From Loktanella sp. UBA3435 (GTDB lineage: Bacteria > Pseudomonadota > Alphaproteobacteria > Rhodobacterales > Rhodobacteraceae): a DNA stretch of 22,969 bases. Made by a program: the position numbers and the translations under genes. Positions 7,896 to 14,642 of this stretch are shown in pieces. Every line of letters begins with the position of its first letter. Position 1 is the first letter of the stretch. The notes beneath the pieces are model-generated. The model searched no databases and was not told the origin of the DNA. It saw only the letters and a list, made by a program, of their open reading frames with translations. The stretch is from assembly GCA_002378665.1 (NCBI GenBank), contig DFSO01000061.1, forward strand, positions 1 through 22,969, written 5' to 3'.

Positions 7896-8516
7896 TTAAG
7901 TTAAGGGCTTCGGCGAAACCGCAGCAAGGGGTCGCGATCCTTCGCTCCGCAGCAGGTCACGCTCTAGCCGCCCGAATAGCTTGCCAATCTGAGGCTCGTT
8001 CCCTGTTGCGACGACAAGATCATGCGCTTCATCTTGGTGGTGCAAGATCAATTTGACTTGCAGCGGGCTGCCGCTGGACCGATCGATACTTAACCCGGTG
8101 AAGGCATCAAAACCGTAATGCGCCAGCAAGCTTGAACTCCCGCTGCGATGTCGCAAAACTTCGCGTACTTCGCCAAGCGACAGATCAATTTGCAACTCAG
8201 AAACAGTGCCCCGATTTGCGTAGGAGATGAAGAAGAAGCTGAAGATGACGAAGAAAACGCTGGCCCCTGCCCGAATGAGCGCAGAATCCGTTTGAAACGC
8301 CACCGATGGAACAATCCACAGTCCGAGGGTGGCCGCTGCGAACCCAGCACCCATCACAACCGATACGGCTTGTGACAGTTGCACGATTGATGACGCGCGT
8401 TGCGTGTTCTTGACGGTGAAACCCCAGTAGGTTTCAGTCAATAATTGGTCTGCTATGTCGTTGAAACCTTGAGAAACTGGTACGGTACGCCCTTGAAAAC
8501 CTGAAATATCAGTCAT
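7896..8516 (-). CDS. Small membrane protein, unrecognised
   Basis: I do not recognise this family. The 206-residue product has a soluble N-terminus, two predicted transmembrane helices close together (about 50-71 and 79-100) joined by a short loop, then a soluble C-terminal domain of about 100 residues rich in charged residues, probably cytoplasmic. No catalytic or metal motif is evident. The start at 8516 was chosen because AAGGGAA sits 5-6 nt upstream; an ATG two codons earlier would leave no spacing. Codon use resembles the neighbours. It precedes yceI on the same strand by 97 nt, so co-transcription is possible but unproven. Confidence 0.75.
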   Translation of the reverse strand: MTDISGFQGRTVPVSQGFNDIADQLLTETYWGFTVKNTQRASSIVQLSQAVSVVMGAGFAAATLGLWIVPSVAFQTDSALIRAGASVFFVIFSFFFISYANRGTVSELQIDLSLGEVREVLRHRSGSSSLLAHYGFDAFTGLSIDRSSGSPLQVKLILHHQDEAHDLVVATGNEPQIGKLFGRLERDLLRSEGSRPLAAVSPKPLT

Positions 8517-8668
8517 GTGCATTCCCTTTGCCTTAAGTGAGGCCAAGTTGACCGTTAATCTGCGCGAGATTTCGGCGGTCCCATGACAACCTTAAGGTTA
8601 CGTTAACCAATATGAATTTCCCCTCTGAAGGACGTCGGTTAAAGCGCTTGGAAATGGTCGTTTGCCCC

Positions 8669-8696
8669 TTGCTTCACAGGCCTATGGATGTATAAG
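8669..8696 (+). promoter_or_regulatory. Candidate promoter of the S6-S18-L9 operon
   Basis: TTGCTT (8669-8674) and TATAAG (8691-8696) are separated by 16 nt. Transcription would start near 8703, just at the base of the leader stem described next, which supports the assignment. Confidence 0.55.
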
Positions 8697-8703
8697 GCCC
8701 CAT

Positions 8704-8753
8704 CTTGCCGTAAAGATTTAACCGCGTAGTCTCTCGTGGGTGGGGACGGCAAG
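8704..8753 (+). promoter_or_regulatory. Structured rpsF leader, possible S6:S18 autoregulatory element
   Basis: CTTGCCGT (8704-8711) pairs perfectly with ACGGCAAG (8746-8753), closing a domain. Inside it ACC-GCG (8721-8726) can pair with CG-T-G-GGT (8735-8741), and a CCG lies at 8722-8724. Leaders bound by the S6:S18 complex are known in many bacteria and carry a CCG in the bound hairpin; here the link is inference from position and shape. Confidence 0.4.
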
Positions 8754-8801
8754 TCATATCCCTGCCCTATGAAATGCGCTGAGAACATGAATGGAGCACA
8801 C

Positions 8802-9182
8802 ATGCCGCTATATGAGCATGTTATGATTGCGCGTCAGGACTTGTCCAACACGCAAGCTGAAGGCCTTATCGAACATTTTGGCACCGTCCTCGCTGACAAC
8901 GGCGGCAAACTCGTCGAGCACGAGTATTGGGGCGTCAAAACAATGGCCTACAAAATCAACAAGAACCGAAAAGGCCACTATGCCTTCTTGCGTACTGATG
9001 CACCTTCGGCTGCTATTCAGGAAATGGAGCGTCTGATGGCGTTGCATGACGACGTAATGCGCGTTCTGACAATCAAAGTTGACGCACATGAAGATGGTCC
9101 ATCTGTCCAGATGCAGAAGCGCGAAGAGCGCGGCGACCGTGGTGACCGTCCAGATCGTGGCGAACGCCGCGAACGCCGTTAA
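8802..9182 (+). CDS. rpsF: 30S ribosomal protein S6
   Basis: Binds 16S rRNA in the platform of the small subunit as a dimer with S18. 126 residues, starting MPLYEHVMIARQDLS, with the typical ANGGKLVEHEYWGVKTMAYKINKN core (residues about 32-55). The C-terminus is extended with an Arg/Asp/Glu/Gly-rich tail (EERGDRGDRPDRGERRERR), common in alphaproteobacteria and probably disordered. The start at 8802 follows GGAG, and the longer frame back to 8736 lacks homology-like sequence. First gene of the rpsF-rpsR-rplI operon. Confidence 0.97.
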   Translation: MPLYEHVMIARQDLSNTQAEGLIEHFGTVLADNGGKLVEHEYWGVKTMAYKINKNRKGHYAFLRTDAPSAAIQEMERLMALHDDVMRVLTIKVDAHEDGPSVQMQKREERGDRGDRPDRGERRERR

Positions 9183-9202
9183 TTTAGATAGGATTGTAAA
9201 TC

Positions 9203-9430
9203 ATGGCTACTAAACCATTTTTCCGCCGTCGTAAGTCCGATCCATTTGATGGCGAAGGCGCCCCAAAGATCGACTATAAAGATACACGTCTTCTCCAGCG
9301 CTACGTTTCTGAGCGCGGTAAGATTGTACCTGCCCGTATCACTGCTGTTGGTGCTAAGAACCAGCGCGCTCTCGCTCGTGCGATCAAGCGTGCTCGCTTC
9401 CTCGCCCTGCTGCCATACGCTGTAAAGTAA
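9203..9430 (+). CDS. rpsR: 30S ribosomal protein S18
   Basis: Small-subunit platform protein that pairs with S6. 75 residues, standard length, with the conserved FFRRRKSDPF start, IDYKDTRLLQRYVSERGKIVPARITAVGAKNQR core and the AIKRARFLALLPY end. It lies 20 nt after rpsF and 10 nt before rplI on the same strand, so it belongs to one transcript. Confidence 0.98.
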   Translation: MATKPFFRRRKSDPFDGEGAPKIDYKDTRLLQRYVSERGKIVPARITAVGAKNQRALARAIKRARFLALLPYAVK

Positions 9431-9440
9431 GGATCAGATC

Positions 9441-10028
9441 ATGGATATCATTCTACTTGAGCGCGTCGCAAAGCTTGGCCAAATGGGCGAAGTCGTAAAA
9501 GTTAAAGAGGGTTACGCACGTAACTATCTGCTGCCACAGGGCAAAGCCCTGCGCGTCAACGCTGCGAACATCGCACGCTTTGAAGCTGAAAAGGCACAGA
9601 TGGAAGCACGCAACCTCGAGACCAAAAAAGAAGCAGAAGCATTGGGCGAAAAGCTCGACGGTGAAACATTCATCGTTATCCGCTCTGCCTCCGATTCTGG
9701 TGCACTTTACGGTTCCGTTACAACACGTGACGCGGCTGATGCGGCAACTGCTGCTGGCTTTACTGTCAACAAAGGTCAGATCGTGCTTCACCACACAATC
9801 AAAGACCTTGGCTTGCACGAAGTGAACGTCGTTCTGCACCCAGAAGTCACTGTTTCCATCAACATGAACGTTGCACGTTCGGTTGAAGAAGCTGAGCTTC
9901 AAGCTGCTGGTAAATCTGTTGCTGAATTGGCTGCAGAAGCAGAAGCAGAAGCAGAATTCGAAATTCAGGAGCTGTTCGACGATTTGGGCGGCGCTGTTGA
10001 CGAAGACGCAATGCGTGACGAAGCTTAA
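9441..10028 (+). CDS. rplI: 50S ribosomal protein L9
   Basis: Large-subunit protein with an N-terminal 23S rRNA-binding domain and a C-terminal domain joined by a long helix. The start MDIILLERVAKLGQMGEVVKVKEGYARNYLLPQGKAL is diagnostic. At 195 residues it is longer than the roughly 150 of E. coli; the extra part is an acidic tail (from about residue 150) ending FDDLGGAVDEDAMRDEA. Part of the tail is coded by four tandem GCAGAA units (9933-9956), giving an Ala-Glu repeat. Last gene of the operon, followed by a strong terminator. Confidence 0.97.
   Translation: MDIILLERVAKLGQMGEVVKVKEGYARNYLLPQGKALRVNAANIARFEAEKAQMEARNLETKKEAEALGEKLDGETFIVIRSASDSGALYGSVTTRDAADAATAAGFTVNKGQIVLHHTIKDLGLHEVNVVLHPEVTVSINMNVARSVEEAELQAAGKSVAELAAEAEAEAEFEIQELFDDLGGAVDEDAMRDEA
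9933..9956 (+). repeat. (GCAGAA)4 tandem repeat in rplI
   Basis: Four perfect copies of GCAGAA, in frame, encode alternating Ala and Glu in the acidic tail of L9. Copy number could vary without frameshift. Confidence 0.9.
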
Positions 10029-10052
10029 TTAAGCATTATCAACAATTTAGAG

Positions 10053-10083
10053 GGGCCGTGCGAGAGATCGCGCGGCCCTTTTT
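10053..10083 (+). terminator. Terminator of rpsF-rpsR-rplI
   Basis: A 10-bp stem (10053-10062 with 10069-10078, one G-U pair) with a 6-nt loop is followed by TTTTT. It lies 25 nt past the rplI stop. Confidence 0.9.
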
Positions 10084-10124
10084 CATGGGTCTGCCCCCTA
10101 CTTCGACCAAGAAAGCCTGCCAAT

Positions 10125-10598
10125 ATGTCTGAATCGAGCCTCAAAATCGTACTGGTGACGCCAGAAATCCCATACAACACTGGTGCCATCGGGCGGACCT
10201 GTGTTGCGCTTAATCTGGAACTGATCCTGATCAAACCCTACGGGTTTTCTTTGGATGAAAAGTCAGTGCGCCGCGCCGGAACCGACTATTGGAAGCACGT
10301 TCATTTGAGCGAATATGACACGTGGCAAGACTTCCTTGATATCCGCAAACCACCGCGTGATAGCCTGTATTTCTTTGAAGAGAACGGCGCGCAAAGCGTC
10401 TATGCGCCCGATTACCAACACGACGCCTATCTGGTTTTCGGGTGCGAATCCAAAGGCTTACCGTTAGCTATTCTCGACGGGCTCGAAGACCGCATGTTCC
10501 ATCTGCCGATGCTCGACAAACGGGTGCGTTCGCTCAACCTCGCCAACGTGGCAACGGCGGTGATCTATCAGGCGATGCGGAGCCAATTTGGTGGGTGA
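10125..10598 (+). CDS. trmL: tRNA (cytidine(34)-2'-O)-methyltransferase TrmL
   Basis: Predicted SPOUT-class enzyme that 2'-O-methylates the wobble nucleotide 34 of certain tRNA-Leu species, using S-adenosylmethionine. 157 residues, standard length. Visible motifs are the N-terminal PEIPYNTGAIGRTC (13-26), RRAGTDYW (49-56), FGCESKGLP (105-113) and the C-terminal knot segment VRSLNLANVATAVIYQAMR (134-152). A tRNA-Leu gene lies about 1.5 kb downstream, which is probably coincidence. It stands alone on its strand, after the ribosomal terminator. Confidence 0.93.
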   Translation: MSESSLKIVLVTPEIPYNTGAIGRTCVALNLELILIKPYGFSLDEKSVRRAGTDYWKHVHLSEYDTWQDFLDIRKPPRDSLYFFEENGAQSVYAPDYQHDAYLVFGCESKGLPLAILDGLEDRMFHLPMLDKRVRSLNLANVATAVIYQAMRSQFGG

Positions 10599-10693
10599 TA
10601 TAGATCCGGATGGTATCGGCCCTTAGTCGCACACTGGGAATTTTCAGCACCTCGACTATAGGCCCTATCGCCCGCGATGCAGCAGCCATCGTA

Positions 10694-10726
10694 CAAACAA
10701 AAAAGGGCGCCCGATTGGGGCGCCCT
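10694..10726 (-). terminator. Terminator of trigger factor
   Basis: A perfect 9-bp stem, AGGGCGCCC (10704-10712) with GGGCGCCCT (10718-10726), has a 5-nt loop. On the minus strand it is followed by a T-run (complement of 10694-10704). It lies 22 nt past the tig stop. Confidence 0.88.
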
Positions 10727-10748
10727 CTTCTAAATAATCGTTTGAGAT

Positions 10749-12080
10749 TTACTCTTCTTCGAGCTTCTCAACGGCCTTTTGCAGGTCATCTTTGCTAACA
10801 GTTTTTTCAGTCACTGTGGCGGCCTCAAGGATGTGGTCAACGACCTTATCCTCAAACATTGGTGCCTGAAGCTGCTGACGGAATTGCGCGTTTTGCTGAA
10901 CGAATTCAAAGAATTGACGCTCTTGACCAGGGTACTGGCGCGCTTGGTTCATGATCGCTTGGGTCATTTCAGAATCGGTCACTTTGACCTCTGCTTTTTG
11001 ACCGATATCAGCCAACAATAAGCCCAACTTCACGCGGCGCTGCGCCAATGTGTTGTGCTCGTCTGTTGGGTTGATTTCTGGGTGATCATGGCCCTGAACG
11101 TCTGGGTTCTCTTCATGCCACAACTGGTGCGCAATCTGGTTGGCCTCAGCTTCAACAAGTGTAGTTGGCAGGTCAAAAGACACAGCCTTGTCCAAAGCGT
11201 CAAGCAATGCACGCTTAGTGATCGCACGGGATGCGCCAGCGTATTCCGCTTCCAAACGCTCGGAAATTTGACTCTTAAGGGCCTCAAGATCTTCTGCGCC
11301 GAATTTCTTCGCCAGCTCATCATCCATCGTTGGCGTTTTCGCGCCGCGAACTTCTTTGATTTTGCAAGAGAATACAGCTTCTTTGCCAGCAAGGTGCTCT
11401 GCTTGGTATTCAGCAGGGAACGTCACTGTCACGTCTTTTTCGTCACCAGCTTTCACTTTCAACAGGCCATCTTCAAAGCCAGGGATGAAAGAGTTGGAGC
11501 CAAGAACCAGTGGGTAATCTTCAGCAGTGCCGCCTTCAAAGGCTTCACCGTCTACTTTGCCGACAAAATCGAAAACAACTTGGTCGCCATCTTTTGCCGC
11601 GCCCTTTTTCTCTTCGAATGTCACAGCCTGAGGAGACGCTGCGAGGTTGTCGAGCGCTTCTTTGACCGATTCTTCGTCTGCTTCGACCTTCATGCGGTCA
11701 AGCTTGATGGCCTTGAAGTCGACTTCCGGCACGTCTGGCAGGCGCTCGTAAGACACGTCTACAGCCACGTCATCGCCCTCTTTCCAGTCAGGGTTGGTCA
11801 TCTTCATTTCTGGCTGCGTTGCAGGACGGTCACCGGATTTCTCCATGTGCTCTTGCATCGCGCCGTCGATGGCTTCTTGCATCGCTTCGCCCAAAACGCG
11901 TGGGCCGAACTGCTTGCGCATCATCGCCATAGGGACTTTGCCCTTGCGAAAGCCCTTCATTTCAACGTCGGGCTGCGCTTCTTTCAGCTTTTCGATTACT
12001 TTCGCGTCCAGTTCAGCCGCAGTGACCGTGATCGCGTAACCGCGCTTAAGGCCTTCGTTCAGGGTCTCTTTAACCTGCAT
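10749..12080 (-). CDS. tig: Trigger factor, ribosome-bound chaperone
   Basis: Folding helper at the ribosome exit tunnel with peptidyl-prolyl isomerase activity. 443 residues, standard. The N-terminal ribosome-binding domain carries the signature GFRKGKVP (43-50); the FKBP-type domain spans about 155-245 (GDQVVFDFVGKVDGEAFEGG ... IPGFEDGL); the rest is the helical substrate-cradle domain. The start follows AGAAGGA. It is monocistronic, preceded by tRNA-Leu on the same strand and convergent with trmL, which has its own space of 150 nt. Confidence 0.97.
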   Translation of the reverse strand: MQVKETLNEGLKRGYAITVTAAELDAKVIEKLKEAQPDVEMKGFRKGKVPMAMMRKQFGPRVLGEAMQEAIDGAMQEHMEKSGDRPATQPEMKMTNPDWKEGDDVAVDVSYERLPDVPEVDFKAIKLDRMKVEADEESVKEALDNLAASPQAVTFEEKKGAAKDGDQVVFDFVGKVDGEAFEGGTAEDYPLVLGSNSFIPGFEDGLLKVKAGDEKDVTVTFPAEYQAEHLAGKEAVFSCKIKEVRGAKTPTMDDELAKKFGAEDLEALKSQISERLEAEYAGASRAITKRALLDALDKAVSFDLPTTLVEAEANQIAHQLWHEENPDVQGHDHPEINPTDEHNTLAQRRVKLGLLLADIGQKAEVKVTDSEMTQAIMNQARQYPGQERQFFEFVQQNAQFRQQLQAPMFEDKVVDHILEAATVTEKTVSKDDLQKAVEKLEEE

Positions 12081-12111
12081 GGATTTTCCTTCTTTATCTT
12101 CTCAAAAAATG

Positions 12112-12195
12112 TGGTGCGGGTGAAGGGACTCGAACCCCCACGCCATAAGCGCCAGAACCTAAATCTGGTGCGTCTACCAATTCCGCCACACCCGC
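12112..12195 (-). tRNA. tRNA-Leu, anticodon UAG
   Basis: Minus strand. The acceptor stem GCGGGTG pairs with CACCCGC, followed by discriminator A and an encoded CCA. The D-arm has GGAATTGGTAGACGC. The anticodon stem-loop is CCAGA-TTTAGGT-TCTGG, giving UAG for Leu CUN codons. A long variable arm of the leucine type is present, and the T-loop is GGTTCGAGTCC. It is 84 nt including CCA. It lies 31 nt upstream of tig. Confidence 0.96.
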
Positions 12196-12587
12196 ACATT
12201 CAAATCGGCCAAATCACTTCGGCTGATCTTTGCGCGCTGTCTAACAAAGCCGCCGTGAAGATGCGAGAGGAAAAATGGGCCTAAAACACAGCATTATGCA
12301 TGCATTGTTTTTGCCGATAAAATGCAGCCACACCGCGACTTAAGGCAAACTGTGTCTCATTTGAGGTAAATGCGATTTGGTTGTATTCGCTTAAATCCTC
12401 CTCTTACCCCTTATTTTACTGGGTATTAATGCAATTTTACCCATGTTTCCAAGTGTCTAACAATGGCAACACTTAGGCAATGCATTTGAAAAGACCCCAA
12501 AAAGGGCGAGACCGTAACACTTTCTTGCCTTATTCAGGGCCCACTACTTGAGGCAGAAATCAGCAAGAGCGGGAACACGCCAAGCAA
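12196..12587. other. Gene-free gap of about 390 nt
   Basis: AT-richer than its surroundings. It must hold the tRNA-Leu promoter (minus) and the Hint gene promoter (plus), neither of which I could place with confidence. It contains a 10-bp palindrome ATGCATGCAT (12296-12305) and a possible 22-codon frame at 12275-12343 preceded by GAGGAAAA, with no other support. I see no RNA gene. Confidence 0.4.
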
Positions 12588-13049
12588 TTGGGAACTATCA
12601 CACGCACAGCTACGGCTGTCGCAGCACAAACAATCGAATCTGGCATTTGCGCCGGGACGACGATCATGACACTGGATGGGGAAATTCCAGTCGAACATCT
12701 GTCCGTTGGCGATCGCATCATTACACATGATGCAGGCATGTCGATTATTAAGGCCATCAAATCACGTGACGTGAAGATGCAGCCGATCCGCATCAAAGCG
12801 GGCTCGCTTGGTCATACACGTCCGGATCGCGATATGATGGTGTCACCTGGAACACGCGTTCACATTCGCGATTGGCGCGCTGAGGCCCTGTTTGGTGCCG
12901 CTGCAGCCACTGTCGAGGCAAGCCGCCTGGTGGACGGTGAGTTCCTGACACAGCTTTCTTCGCGCGACATGAAAGTATTCGACATCATCTTTGATCGTGA
13001 GCACATTCTTTATGCTGACGGCGTTGAGTTGGTTTCCGCCGCTGTATAA
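12588..13049 (+). CDS. Stand-alone Hint-domain protein
   Basis: Short protein (153 residues) made almost wholly of a Hint (hedgehog/intein) domain of the type common in Rhodobacterales. The pattern GICAGTTIMTLDGEIPVEHLSVGDRIITHDAG (about 21-52) gives the N-terminal cysteine, the T.I.T..G block and the VE.L..GD.I.T motif; later LVSPGTRV-like and FDIIFDREHILYADGVE segments (about 85-150) complete the fold. Hint domains can self-cleave; activity here is not shown, and no effector or toxin domain is attached. The start is the only in-frame option after a TGA at 12549-12551: a TTG at 12588 with a weak purine stretch. A terminator follows. Confidence 0.78.
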   Translation: MGTITRTATAVAAQTIESGICAGTTIMTLDGEIPVEHLSVGDRIITHDAGMSIIKAIKSRDVKMQPIRIKAGSLGHTRPDRDMMVSPGTRVHIRDWRAEALFGAAAATVEASRLVDGEFLTQLSSRDMKVFDIIFDREHILYADGVELVSAAV

Positions 13050-13075
13050 GCATAAGCGCGCTTAACAAAATCGAC

Positions 13076-13109
13076 TGCCGTGCTTTGATAAAAGGCACGG
13101 TGGTTTTTT
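13076..13109 (+). terminator. Terminator of the Hint gene
   Basis: CCGTGC (13078-13083) pairs with GCACGG (13095-13100), and extra TTT/AAA pairing inside is possible. A TGG and a run of six T follow. It lies about 27 nt past the stop. Confidence 0.75.
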
Positions 13110-13203
13110 CGTTATGCGATTGGACAGCGCCCTCAAGCGGTGGCTTTTTCCACGCGGCTCTGTCACGATCCCCAGATAGCAAAGCTGTCTTGGATTTCGA
13201 TAT

Positions 13204-14088
13204 ATGCCGCCAAAAACATTCAAATTAGACGCGCCTCCCCCCCATTTACAACGCTTCGAAATCAAAGGCCGTGTGGAGCGTGTCGACCTGCCGCTCTATT
13301 TGATTTGGGTAAACGGTATTGTGTTCTTTGGGGGATTTGGCGGCTTTGCGTTTTTCAACACGCTCACACAAGACACGCAGCACGATGATATCTGGGTTTT
13401 CGCAGGTGCGTTTATTGCGGGCCTATTTGCCCTGATCGCTTTGGTATTTCACCTGAAAGGCTTGATCGCGCGAAAAAAACCAATGCTCGTGGTTGACGAA
13501 ACAACCGTCGAAATCTCAGCCGATGGACACGTTTTCAATTTTGGCATGCTGAACTATATCCTTTGGGATCAAGATTATCGGGCATTGGCTACGCCTCGGG
13601 ACCAGTCCAAAAAAATCGATACACACTTGATTATTGCATACCGGCTCGGAAATCACTTTGAAGATGGCGACGCGAAGGCATTTGCTTTCAGGGCCTCAAC
13701 AACGGTCGAACAAATGGCAGATTTGCAAAAAGCATATCTGCGCCTGATGGTTATTATAAAATCAAAGCGAAAAATTCAGCGTGACAATAAGGCCAAGGCG
13801 CAGGCCTTTGCGGCTGGGCATGATATCGCGGGACTGGCTGACCTTTTGAAGCAGCGAAGCGCGTCCACGATCGTGACCGACGCGGGCCTCTTAGAGAGCG
13901 ACGACCCGCGCGATGGCATTGCCTTTCTATTCCCAGACGTGCCCGATTATAAAGGGACGAGAGCCCTCAAGTTGGCGATTTCGGCGCTGAATAGTAAACC
14001 CGTCAATGTCGTCACCAATGGTATAGCGATATTTGGTGGGGTGATGCTAACGCTCGTGAATGCTGCGTTCTTGTTTGCCCTGCTTTGA
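13204..14088 (+). CDS. Unrecognised three-helix membrane protein
   Basis: I do not recognise this family. The 294-residue product has a short N-terminus, two hydrophobic helices (about 31-51 and 63-84), a soluble middle of about 180 residues, and a C-terminal hydrophobic helix (about 268-294) ending at the stop. The middle region starts with a beta-rich stretch (PMLVVDETTVEISADGHVFNF), as in membrane proteins with a PH-like domain after paired helices, and then has a basic helix (LRLMVIIKSKRKIQRDNKAKAQAF). No enzymatic motif is evident. The ribosome-binding site is weak (GGA 11 nt upstream). It stands alone between the Hint terminator and glnB. Confidence 0.72.
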   Translation: MPPKTFKLDAPPPHLQRFEIKGRVERVDLPLYLIWVNGIVFFGGFGGFAFFNTLTQDTQHDDIWVFAGAFIAGLFALIALVFHLKGLIARKKPMLVVDETTVEISADGHVFNFGMLNYILWDQDYRALATPRDQSKKIDTHLIIAYRLGNHFEDGDAKAFAFRASTTVEQMADLQKAYLRLMVIIKSKRKIQRDNKAKAQAFAAGHDIAGLADLLKQRSASTIVTDAGLLESDDPRDGIAFLFPDVPDYKGTRALKLAISALNSKPVNVVTNGIAIFGGVMLTLVNAAFLFALL

Positions 14089-14144
14089 CATCGCCAGTTG
14101 ATGACCATCACAAGTTTTCATTTTGCTGCAATTTACAACGTTCC

Positions 14145-14159
14145 GCCTAATTATTAGGC
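14145..14159. promoter_or_regulatory. Dyad upstream of glnB, possible NtrC-type site
   Basis: GCCTAAT-T-ATTAGGC, perfect 7-bp arms, and read one base wider CGCC-N9-GGC. From memory this resembles the NtrC-binding dyad described for Rhodobacter capsulatus nitrogen genes, including glnB. It lies about 110 nt upstream of the glnB start. Confidence 0.45.
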
Positions 14160-14213
14160 AATTGTTGTATTTTCCAATTCCAACGTCGCCGACACCCTGC
14201 CCCAACAATTGCC
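14157..14213. repeat. 11-bp inverted repeat upstream of glnB
   Basis: GGCAATTGTTG (14157-14167) and CAACAATTGCC (14203-14213) match perfectly over 11 bp with a 35-nt spacer. It shares the GGC with the preceding dyad. It could be a paired operator or a leader stem; which depends on the unknown transcription start. Confidence 0.65.
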
Positions 14214-14270
14214 GCCACCGCGCAGAGATGGTCTTTCGCCCCTAGTAGATACCGTAAGGGAGTCGCGGCC

Positions 14271-14609
14271 ATGAAAAAGATCGAAGCGATCATTAAGCCA
14301 TTCAAATTGGACGAAGTGAAAGAAGCACTTCAAGACGTCGGCGTGCAGGGTTTGTCTGTTGTCGAAGTCAAAGGTTTCGGCCGCCAAAAGGGCCACACTG
14401 AACTGTATCGCGGCGCGGAATACGTTGTTGATTTCCTGCCAAAGGTAAAAATCGAGGTTGTCCTACAGGACGATCAGGTTGACGGCGCAATCGAAGCGAT
14501 CATCGCAGCGGCCAAGACAGATAAAATCGGTGACGGCAAAATTTTTGTGTCACCTGTTGAACAAGCCATTCGCATCCGCACTGGTGAATCCGGCGACGAC
14601 GCGCTCTAA
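14271..14609 (+). CDS. glnB: Nitrogen regulatory protein P-II
   Basis: Small trimeric signal protein that reads 2-oxoglutarate, ATP/ADP and uridylylation state and controls glutamine synthetase adenylylation and NtrB. 112 residues, exact family length. The T-loop carries the uridylylation site Tyr51 in HTELYRGAEYVVDFLPK; the B-loop KTDKIGDGKIFV (about 84-95) and the start MKKIEAIIKPFKLDEVK are typical. It is followed by glnA after 33 nt on the same strand, the usual glnBA operon. GGGAG precedes the ATG. The gene is called GlnB rather than GlnK because of glnA linkage and the absence of amtB. Confidence 0.95.
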   Translation: MKKIEAIIKPFKLDEVKEALQDVGVQGLSVVEVKGFGRQKGHTELYRGAEYVVDFLPKVKIEVVLQDDQVDGAIEAIIAAAKTDKIGDGKIFVSPVEQAIRIRTGESGDDAL

Positions 14610-14642
14610 CCCATTCTAAAGTTTCGAAAAGGGATATCCTCA

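Noticed and set aside
11055..12284. 409-codon open frame antisense to tig, running over the tRNA
   Set aside because: It overlaps a certain gene and a tRNA, and its Phe/Arg/His-rich composition is that of a shadow frame.
12275..12343. 22-codon frame with a good ribosome site in the gap before the Hint gene
   Set aside because: Too short to support alone, and no control codons or attenuator follow.
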